NCBI RefSeq assembly: GCF_003094615.1
Contig: NZ_QDKO01000004.1
Coordinates: forward strand, 1-64,000
Source: Caulobacter radicis
GTDB taxonomy: Bacteria; Pseudomonadota; Alphaproteobacteria; Caulobacterales; Caulobacteraceae
DNA: 64,000 bases
Direction of reading: 5' to 3'
Part shown: positions 10,335 through 18,723 of the stretch, in pieces
How positions within the stretch are numbered: the stretch's first letter is position 1
How the letters are laid out: every line of letters begins with the position of its first letter
Notes under the pieces: model-generated
The model's database searches: none
The model's input: the letters and a program-made list of their open reading frames with translations, nothing else
Told to the model about the DNA's origin: nothing
Translations under genes and position numbers: made by a program

Positions 10335-10991
10335 TCAGGCGGCCTCGGGCGGCGCGAAGGCCGCCAGCAGCGCCTCTTCGCCGGCGATCAGCGCCGCATA
10401 GGCCGGCCGAGCCAGGATGGCGTCGGTATAGGCCTTGGTGCGCGGCCAGCGCGACAGGTCGAGCTTGAGGTGGCGCAGGTTGGCGAACGGGCTGGCCACG
10501 GCGATATCGGCCAGGGTCACGCGGTCCTCGAGCAGGAAACCGCCGGCGTCCGGCACGATGCGCTCCAGGTAGTCGAGCACCGGCGGCAGCTCCTCGGCCT
10601 CGGCCTTGGCGGCCACGGCCTCGTCGCCGGGCCGGCGCATGAAGCGCGGCGCGACGATGCGGTTGAAGAAGATCTTGCCGGCCGCCGCCACCAGGATGGT
10701 GTCGACGTACTCCTCGAACCACACCGCCCGGGCGCGAGCGCGCGGCTCGGCCGGGATCAGGTTGGGCTCCGGATGCAGGGCTTCCAGATAGGTGATGATC
10801 GCCGTGGAGTCCGAGATGCGGAAATCGCCGTCCTGGAAGCCCGGGATCTTCCGAAACGGACTGCACTCGGCGAACTCGGGATCGAGGGTCCCGGGCGGCG
10901 ACACCCGGTTCTCCAGCTTCAGCCCCTTCTCGGCCCCGAAGGCCAGGGTCTTGCGCACATAGGGCGACAGCGACGAACCGAAGACGATCAT
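10335..10991 (-). CDS. Glutathione S-transferase family protein
   Basis: A 218-residue cytosolic protein with a thioredoxin-fold N-domain (MIVFGSSLSPYVRKTLAFG, then the cis-proline KIPGFQDG and the glutathione-binding DSTAI) and an all-helical C-domain ending near residue 210. The ATG at 10991 follows a GGGGAGG ribosome site and gives the normal family start; an ATG 14 codons earlier lacks one. The active-site residue is probably a serine in SSLSPYV rather than cysteine or tyrosine. The substrate cannot be told. It is read toward the tail-sheath gene with a 60-base gap and need not be related to it. Confidence 0.9.
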   Translation of the reverse strand: MIVFGSSLSPYVRKTLAFGAEKGLKLENRVSPPGTLDPEFAECSPFRKIPGFQDGDFRISDSTAIITYLEALHPEPNLIPAEPRARARAVWFEEYVDTILVAAAGKIFFNRIVAPRFMRRPGDEAVAAKAEAEELPPVLDYLERIVPDAGGFLLEDRVTLADIAVASPFANLRHLKLDLSRWPRTKAYTDAILARPAYAALIAGEEALLAAFAPPEAA

Positions 10992-11081
10992 GAGCGAACC
11001 TCCCCTGACATATTTGGGAGGCTCATAGTTCACCGAACAGGTTTCTTTTCAAGACCCACCTTTCGGCGGGCCTCGGTGCGA

Positions 11082-11396
11082 TCAGTCCTCGGCGACGTCG
11101 GCCACGTCGTCGGCCCCATCTTCCACGTCGTCCGGGAAGCTGGTCGGATCGCCTTCCATCGGCAGGCGCAGGCGATAGACGCCCCGGAACTTCTCGGGAT
11201 TGGCCGGCTTGTTGTGGCGCAGGATGACGATCTTGCCTTCCTTGGCCAGTTCGACGGCGTCGGTGCGGATGTGGCCCAGCAGGCGCTGCCAGCGCTCGGG
11301 CTGGAGAGCCTTGGCCACCGACATCGGGTCGATGGACTTGCCGGCCGGAAGGCCGGCCAGTTGAGAGAGGATGGTGTCTTGGATCGGGGTGGTCAT
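11082..11396 (-). CDS. DUF3253 family protein
   Basis: A 104-residue protein matching the DUF3253 family. It looks like a small winged-helix fold: IQDTILSQLAGLPAGKSIDP, then VAKALQPERWQRLLGHIR, then a strand-turn-strand KEGKIVILRHNKP. The C-terminal ~20 residues are strongly acidic (DDVEDGADDVADVAED) and probably unstructured. Members of this family have no established role, although the helix arrangement suggests nucleic-acid binding. The ATG at 11396 sets a family-like N-terminus. It diverges from the thioesterase gene at 11509. Confidence 0.78.
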   Translation of the reverse strand: MTTPIQDTILSQLAGLPAGKSIDPMSVAKALQPERWQRLLGHIRTDAVELAKEGKIVILRHNKPANPEKFRGVYRLRLPMEGDPTSFPDDVEDGADDVADVAED

Positions 11397-11508
11397 CGCA
11401 AAGCCATGCCACGGTTCGGGCTTCGACGTAAGCGGGCGGCTTGCCTCGACGCGCTTCGGGGTCTTAGCTGAGCCGCAATAACAACGAGAAAGTACGGGAG
11501 CGCAGGGC

Positions 11509-11970
11509 ATGGACGGCGGCAACGAGATCGTCAGCGGGCCAAGGCTGATCGAGGACGGCGAGTGGGCCGGCTGGCGCACCTGGGCGGGCCTGGATCCGTT
11601 CGAGGACCAGACCGGGCCGTTCTACTTCCGCGAGGACGACGGCAAGGTGCGCTGCGCCTTCCGCGCCGAGCCGCGCCACATGAACGGCGGCGGCTTCATG
11701 CACGGCGGCTGCATGCTGACCTTCGCCGATTTCTCGCTGTTCGCCATCGCCTGGCGCGAACTCGACAACGCCAAGGCGGTCACCGTCTCGCTGAACGGCG
11801 ACTTCGTGGGCCCGGCCAAGGCCGGCGACCTGGTGGAGGCGACCGGCGAGGTGGTCCGCGCCGGCGGCTCGATGATCTTCGTACGCGGCCTGCTGTCCAC
11901 CGGCGGCCAGCCGATGCTGACCTTCTCCGGCGTGATCAAGAAGATCTGGACGATGGGCGGACCAGCCTAG
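11509..11970 (+). CDS. PaaI-family thioesterase (hotdog fold)
   Basis: A 153-residue protein with the PaaI signature HGGCMLTFAD in the middle, preceded by RCAFRAEPRHMNGGGFM and followed by the strands VSLNGDFVGPAKAGDLVEATGE. These tetrameric hotdog-fold enzymes hydrolyse acyl-CoA thioesters, often aromatic ones. The histidine-glycine-glycine turn and the aspartate (FAD) fit the active site. The natural substrate is not known. The gene is monocistronic, converges with the helix-hairpin-helix gene at 11980, and ends only nine bases from it. Confidence 0.88.
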   Translation: MDGGNEIVSGPRLIEDGEWAGWRTWAGLDPFEDQTGPFYFREDDGKVRCAFRAEPRHMNGGGFMHGGCMLTFADFSLFAIAWRELDNAKAVTVSLNGDFVGPAKAGDLVEATGEVVRAGGSMIFVRGLLSTGGQPMLTFSGVIKKIWTMGGPA

Positions 11971-11979
11971 GGCGGGGCG

Positions 11980-12669
11980 TTACGCACCGTCCGCCAGCCG
12001 CTTGGCCTGGGCCACCCAGGCGTCGCGCTCGGCGCGGCCCTTGAGGCTCAGTAGCTTGTCGAAGCTGTCGAGTTCGTCGGCGCTCCAGGCGGCGATCTGG
12101 CTGAAGCGGGTGACGCCCAGATCGGCCAGCGAGGCGGCGAGCTTGGGGCCGATGCCGACCAGCAGGGTCAGGTCGTCGGCCGCGACCTTGGCGGTCTCGA
12201 CCAGCGGGGCGGCGGCCTTCTCGACGGTCTCGACCGGCGCGGCGACAGCCTCGACGACGGGCTCGGGAACGGTCTCGACGACGGCTTCGACCACCTCGGC
12301 CGTGGCTTCGACGACGGCCGGCGGAACTTCGGCGGCGGCCTCGACGACCTCGACGGTCGCAGTCGCCACGGTCTCGACGACCGGCTCCACCTCGGCCACC
12401 ACGACCTCGACCACCTTGACCGGCGCCTCGACCAGGGCGGGCGCGGGCTCGTCGATCACGCCGCGCGACACCGGCTCGGGCGCTATGGCGATCAGGGCTT
12501 CGAGGTTCACCGCCTCGCGCCAGCGGTTGGACCACCACCACCAGGCCGCGCCCGCGGCGGCCGCGCCGCCGAACACCGCCCACAGGGGCGAGGCCGCGCC
12601 CAGCAGCACGTTGGTCGAGGGGGTCTGGGAACTTTCGGAAGACGAGGGCGGGAAGGACGAGGAAACCAT
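11980..12669 (-). CDS. Membrane-anchored helix-hairpin-helix protein with a long Val/Glu/Ala linker
   Basis: A 229-residue protein of three parts. Residues about 20-48 form a hydrophobic segment (LLGAASPLWAVFGGAAAAGAAWWWW) that should anchor it in the inner membrane. Residues about 70-165 are a low-complexity run of Val-Glu-Ala-Pro repeats. The last ~60 residues carry a helix-hairpin-helix fold (LLVGIGPKLAASLADLGV) like those annotated as predicted flap-endonuclease-like 5' nucleases, although no nuclease residues are evident. A DNA- or ring-contacting role at the membrane is possible. The gene lies downstream of chrA on the same strand. Confidence 0.75.
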   Translation of the reverse strand: MVSSSFPPSSSESSQTPSTNVLLGAASPLWAVFGGAAAAGAAWWWWSNRWREAVNLEALIAIAPEPVSRGVIDEPAPALVEAPVKVVEVVVAEVEPVVETVATATVEVVEAAAEVPPAVVEATAEVVEAVVETVPEPVVEAVAAPVETVEKAAAPLVETAKVAADDLTLLVGIGPKLAASLADLGVTRFSQIAAWSADELDSFDKLLSLKGRAERDAWVAQAKRLADGA

Positions 12670-12753
12670 GGCCGTTCACTCCGTCGATCGAGATTGTGCG
12701 GCGCAGCATAGCATGGAACGCCGTTTCGCAAGCGCAAAAATGCTACCCTTGCG

Positions 12754-14034
12754 TCAGCCTCCCAGGAACACCGAACAGGCCGCGCCCGCCAGCATCATCA
12801 CCGCCACCAGGGCCAAGATCGGCAGCCTGATGGCGAAGGTCAGTCCGCAGGCGAGCGCCACCAGGCCGAGAGCGGCGGGATGGAGGCTGGCGAGGTCGGG
12901 CAACGTCGCCCTGAACGGCCCCCAGGCCGCCTCGTTCCCGGTCCGAAACAGCAAGTGAACGGCGAACCACAAGGCGAGACTGGCGATCACCCCGACCACC
13001 GCCGCGCCGACCCACGACAGGGCCGCGGCCGCCCGGGCATGAACCCGCAGCCGCTCGACGAACGGTCCGCCAGCGAAGATCCACAGGAACGACGGTGCGA
13101 AGGTCGCCCAGGCCGCCATCAGCCCGCCCAGCACGGCCATCGGCCAGGCCAGGGCCGGATCGGCGTCGCGCCAGGCGGCCACGAAGCCGACGAAGACGAA
13201 TACCAGCACCAGCGGCCCTGGCGTGGTCTCGGCCAGGCCCAGGCCGTCCAGCATCTGGCCCGGCGTCAGCCAGCCAAGCTCGCCCGACACCTGCCCCACA
13301 TAGGCCAGGGCGGCATAGGCGCCGCCGAAGCTGACCACCGCCAGACCGCTGAACACCGCCCCGATCTGGGCCAGGGCCGAACGCGGCGCGAGCAGGAAGG
13401 CCAGGGCCACAGGGCCCAGCCAGGCGGCCAGGCAGACCAGCGCCGCCCTCCCCGCGCCTTTCAGCGGCGGGGCCTCGACATCGGCCGCGATCGGCCCGCC
13501 TCGCGCGCCCCACAGCCAGCCGCCCAGGCCGGCGGCCAGGATCACCAGCGGGAACGGCGCGATGGTGAAGGTCAGGGCCAGGAAGGCGAGGATCGCCGCC
13601 ACGGCGCCGGTCCGTCCGCGCGCCGCGCGCCCGGCCATGCGCAGCAGGGCTTGCAGCACCAGCGCCACCACCGCCGCCTTCAGCCCCAGCAGCACCGGCG
13701 CGGCCCAGCGCGCCTGGCCGTGAACGACATAAAGCGCCGAAAGCCCGAGCATCGCCGCAAGGCCCGGCAGCACGAACAGCAGCCCCGCCGCCAGCCCGCC
13801 GCGCACGCCGTGCAGCCGCCAGCCCAGCCAAGTGGCCAGTTGCTGCGCCTCGGGTCCCGGCAGCAGCATGCAGAAGCTCAAGGCGTGGGCGAAACGGTCT
13901 TCGTCGACCCACCCGCGCCTTTCGACCACCTCGCGATGCAGCAGGGCGATCTGGCCGGCCGGCCCGCCGAAGCCCAGGCAACCGACCTTGAACCAGAGGG
14001 CGCAGGCCTGACGAAGGCTCGGCGCCGTGCTCAC
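12754..14034 (-). CDS. chrA: Chromate transporter (ChrA, long-chain form)
   Basis: A 426-residue inner-membrane protein with two homologous halves, as in long-chain CHR transporters. The first half has KVGCLGFGGPAGQIALLHRE and LPGPEAQQLATWLGWR. The second has VVSFGGAYAALAYV and LGLAETTPGPLVLVFVFVGF. The paired FGG and PGP motifs are the family hallmark. ChrA exports chromate, lowering cytoplasmic chromium, but many CHR members are uncharacterised, so the ion is inferred. It follows rlmJ with only four bases between stop and start, so the two are probably co-transcribed. Confidence 0.88.
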   Translation of the reverse strand: MSTAPSLRQACALWFKVGCLGFGGPAGQIALLHREVVERRGWVDEDRFAHALSFCMLLPGPEAQQLATWLGWRLHGVRGGLAAGLLFVLPGLAAMLGLSALYVVHGQARWAAPVLLGLKAAVVALVLQALLRMAGRAARGRTGAVAAILAFLALTFTIAPFPLVILAAGLGGWLWGARGGPIAADVEAPPLKGAGRAALVCLAAWLGPVALAFLLAPRSALAQIGAVFSGLAVVSFGGAYAALAYVGQVSGELGWLTPGQMLDGLGLAETTPGPLVLVFVFVGFVAAWRDADPALAWPMAVLGGLMAAWATFAPSFLWIFAGGPFVERLRVHARAAAALSWVGAAVVGVIASLALWFAVHLLFRTGNEAAWGPFRATLPDLASLHPAALGLVALACGLTFAIRLPILALVAVMMLAGAACSVFLGG

Positions 14035-14038
14035 AGGA

Positions 14039-14863
14039 TCAGGCGCGCCAGACGCGGGCGGCCGCGCCGGGCTCGCCCAGGCGCTCGGCCAGGAAGGCAG
14101 TGATCTCGCTGACCCTCGGCTCGATCGCCGCCGGGGCGCCGACCAGCACCATGGCGCTGCCGTTCATCTTCATCGGGTCTCGCAGGGGCCGCAGGCGAAG
14201 CTCGGCCACTAGCGCGTCATCGGTGACGTTTTCTAGCGCGCGGATGAAGGCGTCGAACGTCTCCAGGTCCTTCAGCGGCGTCCAGATGGCCAGCACCGCG
14301 CCTGGATCGACCTTGCGCACCGCCCGCACCGTGGCCACGCACTGGGCATAGTCGTCGGGACGCTCGAACGGCGGGTCGATCAGCACGAAGGTCCGCCCCC
14401 CGCGCCCGGCGCGCGCCTCGGCCGTGGCGTAGCCGTCGGCCTTCAGGCCCTGGGCGAAGGCGTAAGGGCCCAGCACCTTGCGCAGCTGGTCGAAGTCGTC
14501 GTCGCGCAGTTCGCAGGCGGTATAGCGGTCGCTGCGCCGCAGGACGCGGGCGATCAGCAGCGGCGAGCCGGGGTAGAGGGGCGCGTCGGCCGCGCCGACG
14601 TTCAGCTCTTCCACCGCCTTCAGCAGCGGCGCGAACGGCGCGGGCGCATCGCCCTCGGCCAGCAGGCGGCCGATGCCGGCGGCGGCTTCCTTGGATTTCT
14701 GGGCCATGTCGCCGCGCAGATCGTAGGCCCCGGCGCCGGCGTGGGTGTCGATCACCGCCAGCGGCGACTCATCAACGGTCAGGGCCTCGAGCAGGGCCAG
14801 CAGGATCGCGTGCTTCTGCAGGTCGGCGAAGTTGCCGGCGTGAAAGGCGTGGCGGTAGTTCAT
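14039..14863 (-). CDS. rlmJ: 23S rRNA (adenine-2030-N6)-methyltransferase
   Basis: A 274-residue enzyme that N6-methylates A2030 of 23S rRNA. It opens with the characteristic MNYRHAFHAGNFADLQKHAIL, has an S-adenosylmethionine site around VIDTHAGAGAYDL and the amino-methyltransferase motif DPPFE in FVLIDPPFERPDDY. These features and the length match RlmJ (YhiR). It heads a short unit with chrA. It diverges from the topoisomerase IB gene, and the 96-base gap must hold both promoters. Confidence 0.95.
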   Translation of the reverse strand: MNYRHAFHAGNFADLQKHAILLALLEALTVDESPLAVIDTHAGAGAYDLRGDMAQKSKEAAAGIGRLLAEGDAPAPFAPLLKAVEELNVGAADAPLYPGSPLLIARVLRRSDRYTACELRDDDFDQLRKVLGPYAFAQGLKADGYATAEARAGRGGRTFVLIDPPFERPDDYAQCVATVRAVRKVDPGAVLAIWTPLKDLETFDAFIRALENVTDDALVAELRLRPLRDPMKMNGSAMVLVGAPAAIEPRVSEITAFLAERLGEPGAAARVWRA

Positions 14864-14959
14864 CGAAGCTCCCCGGAACGGACGAACCCTCTACCACGTT
14901 GGCCGGGATTGGGTTGGGAGCGAACGCATGACCCGGCATTTTTCCGCTTTCGGCGCACG

Positions 14960-15979
14960 GTGAGCGCCGTGGCCCGCGACACCAACGCGACCCAGGCCGC
15001 CGAAAAAGTCCTGCTGGCCTATGTCAACGACCAGGAACAGGGCCTGACCCGTCTCGGCAAGCCCGGCCGTTTCGCCTATGCCGACGCCGATGGTCGGCCG
15101 GTCAAGGACGAGGCGACACTGGAGCGGATCCGCGCCCTGACCATCCCGCCGGCCTGGACGAGCGTCTGGATCTGCCCCGATCCCAACGGTCATATCCAGG
15201 CGGTCGGCCGCGACCAGAGGGGCCGCAAGCAGTATCGTTATCACCCCGACTGGCGCGCCGATCGCGAGGCGCGCAAATACGAGCGCATGGCCGCCTTCGG
15301 CCGCGCCCTGCCCCGCCTTCGCAAGCGGGTGGAAGCCGACCTCTCCCGTCGCAGCCTGCCGCGCGAGAAGGTGCTGGCGGCGGTCGTGCGCCTGCTGGAA
15401 CTGACCCTCATCCGGGTCGGCAACGACGAATACGCCAGGGCCAACAAGAGCTTTGGCCTCACCACCATGCAGAAGCGCCACCTGAAGCTCGCCGGCGGCG
15501 GGGCGGTGTTCGAGTTCAGGGGCAAGAGCGGCAAGATCCACCGCACCGGCTTTCGCGACCAACGCTTGGCGCGCATCGTGCGCGCCTGCCAGGACCTGCG
15601 CGGACAGCGCCTGTTCCAGTATCTCGACGAGGACGGCCAGCGCCGCTCGATCGAAAGCCACGACGTCAACGACTACATCCGCGCCGTCGCCGGCGAGGAC
15701 TTCTCGGCCAAGGACTTCCGCACCTGGTACGGCTCGCTGGCGGCGCTCGAGGCGCTGAGCCTCCAACCCGCCCCGACCAGCAAGACCGAGGCGAAGAAGG
15801 CCCTGAACCTCTGCATCAAGGCCGTGGCCGGCCTGCTGGGCAACACCCCGGCCGTCTGCCGCGCCGCCTATATCCACCCTCGTGTGCTCGAAGCCTTCGA
15901 GGCCAGCGCCCTGCCCAGGCGACGGGCGAGCTCGGCCAGGGCGCGGGAATTGGCGCTGCTGAGACTGGTGGCCGCCTAG
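14960..15979 (+). CDS. DNA topoisomerase IB
   Basis: About 339 residues, the size of poxvirus-type bacterial topoisomerase IB, which relaxes supercoils by cutting one strand through a 3'-phosphotyrosine. The N-domain has RIRALTIPPAWTSVWICP and the catalytic domain has LIRVGNDEYARANKSFG, KSGKIHRTGFRD and, near the end, CRAAYIHPRV, where the tyrosine is the expected nucleophile. The open frame extends back to 14741 but that part overlaps rlmJ and is not family-like. I use GTG 14960; GTG 14969 is equally possible. Its stop shares a CTAG with the stop of the convergent WYL gene. Confidence 0.92.
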   Translation: MSAVARDTNATQAAEKVLLAYVNDQEQGLTRLGKPGRFAYADADGRPVKDEATLERIRALTIPPAWTSVWICPDPNGHIQAVGRDQRGRKQYRYHPDWRADREARKYERMAAFGRALPRLRKRVEADLSRRSLPREKVLAAVVRLLELTLIRVGNDEYARANKSFGLTTMQKRHLKLAGGGAVFEFRGKSGKIHRTGFRDQRLARIVRACQDLRGQRLFQYLDEDGQRRSIESHDVNDYIRAVAGEDFSAKDFRTWYGSLAALEALSLQPAPTSKTEAKKALNLCIKAVAGLLGNTPAVCRAAYIHPRVLEAFEASALPRRRASSARARELALLRLVAA

Positions 15980-16959
15980 GTTTGCCGATGCGCCGCCAGC
16001 GCTCTCTCCAGCTCCTCGATCATCCTGTGCTTCAGGCTCTCGGGCGAGACGATCTCCACCGCGTCGCCCCAGGTGAACAGGTGCCAGGCCAGTTCCAGCA
16101 TGCCGCTGGCCCGGAAAGCCACGATGACGACGCCGTCCGGTCCTTGCGTCACCACCTGGTTCGAGTGGAAACGCCAGCGCAGCGCGTCCTCGGCCCGTTC
16201 GGACTTGATGCGCAGGACCACGTCCTCGATCTCGCCGTGATAGATGCCGAAGCTCTCGTCGGCGAAGGCCTGCAACGAGAAGGCGGCCGGCGGCGAGGCC
16301 GGCTTGTCCAAAGCCTCGACCTCGCTCATCCGGTCCAGGCGGAAGGTGCGCGGGCGCGGGCTCTGCCCCTCCAGCGACACCAGATAGTTGCTGCGGCCGA
16401 ACAGGATGCCCAGCGGCGTCACCGTGCGGGTGCGGCCCGGCTGGCTGCCGCCCTCGTAGCGGAACGACAGCGCCGTCAGCCCCTTCACCGCCGAGCGGAT
16501 CTCGGCCAGCACGCCCTGGTCCTCGAACGGGCGCGGACCGGCGTGGACGGCGATGGTCTCGGCCTGGACCAGGGCCTCGACGTCGGGGGCCACGCGCCGA
16601 CGGGCCGACCCCTTCAGGGCCGACAGCAGCTTGCCCTCCAGCGCATACAGCGCCGCGGCCCGCGCCTCCGCGCCCGCCGCGGCGTTGGAATCGGCCGCCG
16701 TGCGCAGCGCCGCCAGCTCCTCGGCGGTCGGGGTCTGGAACAGGCTGTCCAGGCCTGACGGAATACGAAAACGGCGGGTGGGAGGGTCCTCGATCGCCTC
16801 CATCTGCGGGAAGGCCGACCACACCGCGTCGCGCATGCGCTCGGCGGTCCGCCGCCCCACCTCCATCGCCTGGGCCATCTCGTCCAGGGTCAGCCCCTCG
16901 GAAGAACTGGCCAGCCGGCGGGCCAGGTCGAGCAGCTTCGTCGCCTTCTCATGTCTCAT
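15976..16959 (-). CDS. WYL-domain transcriptional regulator
   Basis: A 327-residue protein with an N-terminal DeoR-like winged helix (LTLDEMAQAMEVGRRTAERMRDAVWSAF, about residues 24-52) and a WYL domain (about 140-230: LSFRYEGGSQPGRTRTVTPLGILFGRSNYLVSL). The last ~90 residues form the usual C-terminal extension. WYL regulators often respond to nucleic-acid ligands and control DNA-damage or phage-related genes, but the target is unknown here. The final stop codon overlaps the stop of the convergent topoisomerase gene. It diverges from the small gene at 17034. Confidence 0.88.
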   Translation of the reverse strand: MRHEKATKLLDLARRLASSSEGLTLDEMAQAMEVGRRTAERMRDAVWSAFPQMEAIEDPPTRRFRIPSGLDSLFQTPTAEELAALRTAADSNAAAGAEARAAALYALEGKLLSALKGSARRRVAPDVEALVQAETIAVHAGPRPFEDQGVLAEIRSAVKGLTALSFRYEGGSQPGRTRTVTPLGILFGRSNYLVSLEGQSPRPRTFRLDRMSEVEALDKPASPPAAFSLQAFADESFGIYHGEIEDVVLRIKSERAEDALRWRFHSNQVVTQGPDGVVIVAFRASGMLELAWHLFTWGDAVEIVSPESLKHRMIEELERALAAHRQT

Positions 16960-17033
16960 TCCGGATCATTACGACCGTTTCTGTCGCAACGCACGTGGAA
17001 AAGGGAGCATCGCAATGGTTCGGAGAAACCGAC

Positions 17034-17378
17034 ATGAGCCGCCTCGCCTGCCAGCCCTGGCACGTTCGTCCGGTCAGCGCCGCGATGATCTCGGCCGTGC
17101 TGGCCTTCGCCGACATCCACCGCGACCTGGGCGGCGGCCGCACCCTGATGCGCCTGAGCCCCGAGCGCGCGGCCAAGGCCGACGTGATCCTGCTACTGGG
17201 CGGCGACGCCGAGCGGGCGACCGACGTCGGCCTGGTGTGGAACGACCGCGAGGACCAGTTGGTGCGGGTGATCGACGACGCGGCCCTGCGCGAAACCCGC
17301 CTGGCGGCCTGGGAAGAGGCCTTCGACCTGTTCGACGCCGAAGACCACGAGCCTGAACCGGCCCGGCTCTGCGCGTGA
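17034..17378 (+). CDS. Hypothetical protein
   Basis: A 114-residue protein that I do not recognise. The ATG at 17034 has a GGAG ribosome site about eight bases upstream; a GTG 13 codons earlier is less likely. The sequence is soluble, has no signal peptide or membrane segment, and contains alternating strands and helices (ISAVLAFADIHRDLGGG, KADVILLLGGDAERATDVG). A short C-terminal tail is acidic (DLFDAEDHEPEPARLCA). It is followed by a terminator hairpin at 17426, so it is probably a single-gene unit. It is coded with the same high-GC bias as its neighbours. Confidence 0.6.
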   Translation: MSRLACQPWHVRPVSAAMISAVLAFADIHRDLGGGRTLMRLSPERAAKADVILLLGGDAERATDVGLVWNDREDQLVRVIDDAALRETRLAAWEEAFDLFDAEDHEPEPARLCA

Positions 17379-17425
17379 CCATTCCGGCGCCGCGTGCCGA
17401 GGAACAGCTTGAATCTTCGAGCGTG

Positions 17426-17450
17426 AAAGCCGGGTCTCCAGCCCGGCTTT
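17426..17450 (+). terminator. Terminator hairpin after the hypothetical gene
   Basis: AAAGCCGGG-TCTCCAG-CCCGGCTTT is a near-perfect nine-base-pair stem followed by a short T run and CGCC. It ends transcription from the gene at 17034 before the flagellin leader. The rest of 17379-17650 holds no gene I can see. Confidence 0.7.
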
Positions 17451-17650
17451 CGCCATTTCCGGCAAGGGTTCCAGAGACTAGGCGAGCCCCCGTGAACCTG
17501 AGGGCCTCATGTCGACATCGAGCTCGATTCAGTCACGCCGGCTGCGTCAATCTCGGTTAACAAATCATCACAGTAAACGCGCCGATAACCGCGACATTTT
17601 CACTCAATGTCAAGAATATTACGAAACATTGCAGTGGGGCAAAAAGCCCT

Positions 17651-17672
17651 CCGACCGTCAAAATGACGTCGG
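17651..17672 (+). promoter_or_regulatory. Hairpin in the flagellin 5' leader, next to the ribosome site
   Basis: CCGACCGTCA-AAA-TGACGTCGG forms a stem with one bulged C, about ten bases before the AAGGAG ribosome site (17683-17688) of the flagellin ATG at 17697. Flagellin mRNAs in Caulobacter are known to be controlled through their 5' leader by FlbT. That this hairpin is the target here is inference. I see no sigma-54 -24/-12 consensus (GG-N10-GC) just upstream. Confidence 0.5.
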
Positions 17673-17696
17673 ACACCTCAAGAAGGAGTCTTCGTA

Positions 17697-18518
17697 ATGG
17701 CGCTGAACAGCATCAACACGAACTCGGGGGCGATGATCGCCCTGCAGAACCTGAACTCGACCAACAGCGAGCTCGGTGTCACCCAACAGCGGATCAACAC
17801 CGGCAAGAAGATCGGCTCCGCCAAGGACAACGGCGCGATCTGGGCCACCGCCAAGAACCAGTCGGCCACCTCGTCCTCGATCAACGCCGTGAAGGACTCG
17901 CTGCAACGCGGTCAGTCCACGATCGACGTCGCCCTGGCGGCCGGCGACACGGTGACCGACCTGCTCGGCAAGATGAAGGAAAAGGCCCTGGCCGCTTCCG
18001 ACACCTCGCTGAACACCGCGTCGTTCAACGCACTGAAGGCCGACTTCAACTCGCTGCGCGACCAGATCACCAAGGCCGTCTCCAACGCCAAGTTCAACGG
18101 CGCCAGCATCATCGACGGCAAGACCACCAAGCTCACCTACCTGGCCAACTCGGACGGGTCGGGCATCACGGTCAACTCCAAGACCCTGTCGCTGGCCGGC
18201 ATCGGCCTGAGCACCACGACCACCTTCACGACCGCCGCCGCGGCCAAGACGATGATCACCACCATCGACACGGCCCTGCAGACGGCGACCAACAAGCTGG
18301 CCTCGCTCGGCACCAGCTCGACCGGCCTGGACACCCACCTGAACTTCGTCGGCAAGCTGCAAGACAGCCTCGACGCCGGCGTGGGCAACCTGATCGACGC
18401 CGACCTGGCCAAGGAAAGCGCCAAGCTCCAAGCCCTGCAGACCAAGCAGCAGCTGGGCATCCAGGCGCTCTCGATCGCCAACCAGTCGTCGAGCTCGATC
18501 CTGAGCCTGTTCCGCTAA
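17697..18518 (+). CDS. Flagellin (Caulobacter FljK/FljM type)
   Basis: A 273-residue flagellin, the length seen for all short Caulobacter flagellins. The N-terminal D0/D1 helices begin [20 protein letters not shown] and include [20 protein letters not shown]. The C-terminal D0 helix ends [18 protein letters not shown]. The middle is short and Ser/Thr/Ala-rich, with no D2/D3 domains. The protein is exported unprocessed through the flagellar type III path and polymerises into the filament. It stands alone here rather than in a flagellin cluster. It starts after a strong AAGGAG and is followed by a hairpin terminator. The exact flagellin number cannot be assigned. Confidence 0.95.
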   Translation: MALNSINTNSGAMIALQNLNSTNSELGVTQQRINTGKKIGSAKDNGAIWATAKNQSATSSSINAVKDSLQRGQSTIDVALAAGDTVTDLLGKMKEKALAASDTSLNTASFNALKADFNSLRDQITKAVSNAKFNGASIIDGKTTKLTYLANSDGSGITVNSKTLSLAGIGLSTTTTFTTAAAAKTMITTIDTALQTATNKLASLGTSSTGLDTHLNFVGKLQDSLDAGVGNLIDADLAKESAKLQALQTKQQLGIQALSIANQSSSSILSLFR

Positions 18519-18542
18519 GCGGAAACGACGGCCAAGACTACC

Positions 18543-18566
18543 GGGGCGGGCCGCATGGCCCGCCCC
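18543..18566 (+). terminator. Terminator hairpin after the flagellin gene
   Basis: GGGGCGGGCC-GCAT-GGCCCGCCCC is a perfect ten-base-pair stem with a four-base loop, starting 25 bases after the flagellin stop. No clear T run follows, so termination may be partial or protein-assisted. Confidence 0.7.
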
Positions 18567-18723
18567 ACTCTTCGCGCCCAGGCGCGACGGGCTCGAGCAG
18601 CGCTCGCCCGAAAAACCCTCAATAAGTGTATTTTTGCGCACTGCGGCCAGAAGGCGTACGCGGCATTCACGTCGGGAAGTCGACATTGCGTCGACCACAA
18701 CAGCGCCCGCCGATGGAAAGCCG

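Noticed and set aside
14741..14959. Extended topoisomerase IB N-terminus
   Set aside because: It overlaps rlmJ on the other strand and does not match the family; a start near 14960 is used.
15976..15979. Shared CTAG between convergent stop codons as a functional element
   Set aside because: Overlapping stops in CTAG are expected by chance in compact genomes and give no evidence of function.
17560..17696. Sigma-54 promoter for the flagellin gene
   Set aside because: I looked for GG-N10-GC with the usual context and found GG and GC only at wrong spacing.
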